Assembly: GCA_900543085.1 (NCBI GenBank)
Contig: UQQF01000039.1
Span: 1 to 19,397, forward strand
Source of the DNA: an uncultured Eubacteriales bacterium
GTDB taxonomy: Bacteria > Bacillota > Clostridia > Oscillospirales > Oscillospiraceae
DNA: 19,397 bases
Direction of reading: 5' to 3'
Position numbers and translations under genes: made by a program
Notes under the pieces: model-generated
What the model saw: only the letters and a program-made list of their open reading frames with translations
Databases searched by the model: none
Told to the model about the DNA's origin: nothing
Shown here: piece after piece, positions 16,502 through 19,397 of the stretch
Numbering within the stretch: the stretch's first letter is position 1
Layout: the number at the start of each line of letters is the position of its first letter

Positions 16502-16541
16502 CAGGCTGCCGAACGCGCATTTTGGCGCGTTCGGCAGCCTG
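16502..16541 (+). terminator. Long hairpin after prmA
   Basis: A perfect 17-bp stem (16502-16518 with 16525-16541) has the loop ATTTTG and begins 2 bases after the stop codon. The plus strand has no T run right after it, although TTTTTT follows at 16563-16568. It probably ends or trims the prmA transcript before the lysine operon promoter. Confidence 0.6.
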
Positions 16542-16577
16542 CTGCGCAGGATACGAGCGGAATTTTTTAATTTCCTC

Positions 16578-16605
16578 TTGACAAGCGTGTATTTGCGTGT
16601 ATAAT
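16578..16605 (+). promoter_or_regulatory. SigA-type promoter of the lysine transport operon
   Basis: TTGACA (16578-16583) and TATAAT (16600-16605) are perfect hexamers with a 16-bp spacer. The start should be near 16612, just ahead of a 12-bp palindrome (16614-16625) and the riboswitch. Confidence 0.8.
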
Positions 16606-16621
16606 GGAGCCAATTTCATAT

Positions 16622-16785
16622 GAAAGATAGAGGCGCGGCCGACAAGAGTACGCACGGCAAACGACAGACATCGTGTGCGGAAAGGGGAAGCCGCCGAGGT
16701 GCCGCATGGGTGTCTGAGCGTGCGGTTGCCGGGCCGGGGGATAACATCCGTCGGACTGTCACGGTTGTGGAGCGCTATCGAGAAC
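16622..16785 (+). promoter_or_regulatory. Lysine riboswitch (L box) aptamer
   Basis: The leader contains the conserved L-box blocks in order: GATAGAGGCGCGG (16626-16638), AAGAGTA (16644-16650), GGAAAGGGGAAGCCGCCGAG (16679-16698), GGCCGG (16732-16737), CTGTCA (16756-16761) and GGAGCGCTATC (16769-16779). GATAG (16626-16630) and CTATC (16775-16779) close stem P1. The blocks align well with the Bacillus lysC leader as I recall it. The RNA binds free lysine and normally shuts off lysine biosynthesis or import genes; here it precedes an amino-acid ABC transporter. Confidence 0.9.
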
Positions 16786-16802
16786 AGTGAAAGCATTTTT
16801 TG

Positions 16803-16850
16803 CCGCCATTGACTTCACCACCGGATGAAGCTCAGGGCGGTAATTATTTT
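16803..16850 (+). terminator. Candidate riboswitch attenuator
   Basis: CCGCC (16803-16807) pairs with GGCGG (16836-16840) and CTTCA (16813-16817) with TGAAG (16826-16830), followed by TAATTATTTT. TGAAGCTCA (16826-16834) can instead pair perfectly with TGAGCTTCA (16865-16873), a mutually exclusive fold. This is what an expression platform needs. The rest of the leader to 16939 has two small hairpins (16886-16902, 16903-16916). Confidence 0.5.
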
Positions 16851-16939
16851 GTCCCAATTTTCCTTGAGCTTCACTATCCAAACCAGCGGGCGCGAGACCC
16901 GCCGCGTGGAAACGCGCCGAAAAGAAGCGAAAGGAAAAG

Positions 16940-17923
16940 ATGAAAATGACCAGAAGAATCCTTGCAGTGCTCATGGCCCTCGCCATGGTCTTTGCCCTCG
17001 CCGCCTGCGGCAGCGACGCCGAGCCTGAAACCAGCGCCGACCCGAACGCCGAGCAGAGCGTAGAGCCGACCGTCAACCCCCAGGAGGCCGCCCAGGCCGT
17101 AATTGACAGCCTCACCGTCCCCGAGAACATAGACCCCGCCACCGTGCAGGGCTGTGAGGACGGCGTGCTGACCGTCGCCATGGAGTGCGCTTACGCACCC
17201 TACAACTGGGCGCAGATGGACGACTCCAACGGCGCCGTTGAGATTTCCAACGCCTCCGGCAGCTACGCCAACGGCTACGACGTCATGATTGCCAAGATAA
17301 TCTGCGACATCTACGGCTGGGACCTCGAAGTCGTCTCCAGCGCGTGGGAATCCCTGACCGCCGGCGTGCAGAGCGGAGTGTATGACGCGAACATCGCCGG
17401 TCAGAGCATGACCGCCGAGCGCATGAACGAAGTCGACATGGCCGGCCCGTACTACTACGCCGACATCGTCGTCGTCACCACCAAGGACAGCAAGTACGCC
17501 GACGCCAAGAGCATCACCGACCTCGCCGGCGGCACCGCCACCGCGCAGAGCGGCACGATATGGTACGAGTCCTGCCTGCCCCAGATTCCCGACGTGAACC
17601 TCCTCGCCCCCGCCGAGACCGCCCCGAGCATGATTATGAGCCTGACCACCGGTCAGTGCGACTACATCTGCACCGACGTGCCCACCGCCACCGCCGCCGC
17701 CCAGAAGGACGACAACCTCGTTATCCTGAACTTCTCCGGCACCGACGGCGACTTCCAGTTCGCCACTGAGGAAGAGCGCGACGAGAACGTCAACATCGGC
17801 ATCGCCGTGCAGAAGGGCAACACCTCCCTGCTCGACGCGATGAACGCCGTGCTCAGCCAGATGGACCGCGACGACTTCAACACCATCATGAGCTACGCCA
17901 TCTCCGTCCAGCCGGAGATTTGA
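16940..17923 (+). CDS. Amino-acid ABC transporter substrate-binding lipoprotein, probably for lysine
   Basis: This 327-residue protein has a signal peptide with lipobox L20-A21-A22-C23, then an acidic Ala/Glu/Pro linker (about 24-60). A family 3 extracellular solute-binding domain (about 72-325) follows, starting at VLTVAMECAYAPYNW and including GYDVMIAKIICDIYGWDLEVV and the AGQSMTAERMNEVDMAGPYYYADIVVVT stretch typical of polar amino-acid receptors. It should capture the ligand outside the membrane for the permease encoded next. Specificity for lysine is inferred from the riboswitch. AAAGGA at 16930-16935 is 4 nt from the ATG at 16940 and 10 nt from a second ATG at 16946; either could be the start, which changes only two residues. 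Confidence 0.9.
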   Translation: MKMTRRILAVLMALAMVFALAACGSDAEPETSADPNAEQSVEPTVNPQEAAQAVIDSLTVPENIDPATVQGCEDGVLTVAMECAYAPYNWAQMDDSNGAVEISNASGSYANGYDVMIAKIICDIYGWDLEVVSSAWESLTAGVQSGVYDANIAGQSMTAERMNEVDMAGPYYYADIVVVTTKDSKYADAKSITDLAGGTATAQSGTIWYESCLPQIPDVNLLAPAETAPSMIMSLTTGQCDYICTDVPTATAAAQKDDNLVILNFSGTDGDFQFATEEERDENVNIGIAVQKGNTSLLDAMNAVLSQMDRDDFNTIMSYAISVQPEI

Positions 17924-17943
17924 CCCAGAGAGATACCAGTCCC

Positions 17944-17970
17944 CAGGGCGCGCCCGAGCGGCGCGCCCTG
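17944..17970 (+). other. Intercistronic hairpin between receptor and permease genes
   Basis: CAGGGCGCGC (17944-17953) pairs with GCGCGCCCTG (17961-17970). There is no T run after it, so it is more likely an RNA-stabilising or partial-termination hairpin, which would leave more receptor than permease mRNA, as is common in ABC import operons. Confidence 0.5.
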
Positions 17971-18015
17971 TAAGCGCGATAAGCGATTATTATATTAAAG
18001 GGGTTTTTACTGCCG

Positions 18016-18909
18016 ATGGACAGATTTTCACAGCTTTTTAACGACGTAGGCGCGCTTTGGAACGCGTACGGCTCGGCTTACCTGAGAGATATGGGCAACA
18101 CGCTCATTCTCGCAGTCGTCGCCACGGTGATAGGCTTTATCATCGGCCTTGCCTGCGGCATCCTGAACACAATACCCTATTCCAAGAACGACCCGCTGAT
18201 AAAGCGCATACTGCTGAAGGTCGTGCGCGCCCTGGTCCGCATATACGTGGAAATCTTCCGCGGCACGCCCATGATACTCCAGGCCGTGTTTATCTTCTAC
18301 GGACTGCCCTACTTCACCAACAACACCTACCGCTTCAACAGCATCTGGTTTGCGGCTATACTTATCGTCTCGATAAACACCGGCGCGTACATGGCCGAGA
18401 GCGTCCGCGGCGGCATCATCTCCATTGACCCGGGCCAGACCGAGGGCGCCAAGGCCATAGGCATGAACCACTTCCAGACCATGACCAGCGTCATACTCCC
18501 GCAGGCCATACGCAACATCATGCCGCAGATTGGCAACAACTTCATCATCAACGTGAAGGACACGTCCGTAATGTTCATCATCGGCTTCACCGAGTTCTTC
18601 GCGCGCCACCGCTACATCACCGGCGTGAACAATATGTACTTCCCGAGCGCCACCATTGAAATGATAGGCTACCTCATTGTCACGCTGACCGCCTCGCTCC
18701 TGCTGCGCGCTCTCGAACGCCGCATGGACGGCAAGAGCAGCTATGAGCTGGTGCAGGCAGACGACCTCACCATGACCGCCGGCACCTACAGCCACCCCGA
18801 CCGGGGCACGCCGTTTGACGAGCGCAGCACGGAGTTCGACGGGGGAGAGCGCAAGCGTGTGCGCGAAAGCCTCAAAAACAGCAACGGAAGTTCAAGGGAG
18901 GGACGGTAA
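18016..18909 (+). CDS. Amino-acid ABC transporter permease (HisM/GlnP type)
   Basis: This 297-residue inner membrane subunit has about five membrane helices (near 28-50, 75-100, 108-125, 160-195 and 215-235) and the EAA loop EGAKAIGMNHFQTMTSVILPQAIR (143-166) that contacts the ATPase. VEIFRGTPMILQ (78-89) and the conserved KDTSV (181-185) are typical of polar amino-acid permeases. It is longer than the usual 215-230 residues because of a hydrophilic tail of about 58 residues (240-297). AAAGGGG at 17997-18003 lies 12 nt before the ATG, a rather long spacing. Its stop codon directly abuts the ATPase start (TAAATG). It should form a homodimeric lysine channel with that ATPase. Confidence 0.9.
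   Translation: MDRFSQLFNDVGALWNAYGSAYLRDMGNTLILAVVATVIGFIIGLACGILNTIPYSKNDPLIKRILLKVVRALVRIYVEIFRGTPMILQAVFIFYGLPYFTNNTYRFNSIWFAAILIVSINTGAYMAESVRGGIISIDPGQTEGAKAIGMNHFQTMTSVILPQAIRNIMPQIGNNFIINVKDTSVMFIIGFTEFFARHRYITGVNNMYFPSATIEMIGYLIVTLTASLLLRALERRMDGKSSYELVQADDLTMTAGTYSHPDRGTPFDERSTEFDGGERKRVRESLKNSNGSSREGR

Positions 18910-19397
<488 letters not shown>

Noticed and set aside
16940..17923. Calling the receptor a glutamine- or cystine-binding protein from its sequence
   Set aside because: Family 3 receptors cannot be separated by eye; the lysine riboswitch is the better evidence.

Overview
The window is a chromosomal stretch from a GC-rich, endospore-forming Firmicute. SpoIIR, a ClpC-type ATPase, a long-form HPF, Gram-positive lipoproteins, strong SigA-type promoters and GGAGG ribosome binding sites all point to a clostridial lineage. 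Codon usage and gene content (an FHA-SEDS fusion, tandem CNNM/CBS proteins) suggest the Oscillospiraceae/Ruminococcaceae, but that placement is inference. Almost all of the window is coding or has recognisable regulatory content. The only clear mobile gene is an IS30-family transposase lacking its N-terminus.

Layout. 1-120: end of rpmB (L28) and its terminator. 147-2844: a consensus promoter driving two translationally coupled CNNM/CBS membrane proteins, closed by a bidirectional terminator. 2861-4511 (minus): a NusG-domain-II protein and a Gx-transporter membrane protein, overlapping by 4 nt, then a small lipoprotein. 4505-4533: three TTGTCAA repeats at exact 11-bp spacing that also supply the -35 boxes of two divergent promoters. 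4590-7645 (plus): a cell-wall synthesis pair, an FHA-domain/FtsW-RodA fusion coupled to a class B penicillin-binding protein. 7730-9079 (minus): a radical SAM/SPASM-like protein whose promoter is overlapped by a 20-bp palindromic operator. 9470-10219: a divergent FadR-type GntR regulator.

10234-10531 is a hairpin-rich, apparently non-coding element with two 31-bp hairpin direct repeats at its ends. It sits between the convergent GntR and spoIIR genes. 10551-13513 (minus) holds a ClpC-like ATPase that lacks the M domain, followed by spoIIR. Both genes have candidate forespore-sigma (SigF-like) promoters with a shared GGACATA core. 13748-14290 is long-form hpf. 14394-15302 is the IS30 remnant, followed by an AT-rich patch, then prmA (15576-16499).

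The right end is a lysine-responsive import operon: a consensus promoter, a lysine riboswitch (L box) at about 16622-16785, a candidate attenuator, then a substrate-binding lipoprotein, a permease and an ATPase cut by the window edge. The riboswitch gives direct evidence that this polar amino-acid ABC transporter carries lysine. The strongest leads for something undescribed are the hairpin-mosaic element, the shared 11-bp-phased operator, the probably leaderless NusG-II gene, and the M-domain-less ClpC next to spoIIR.
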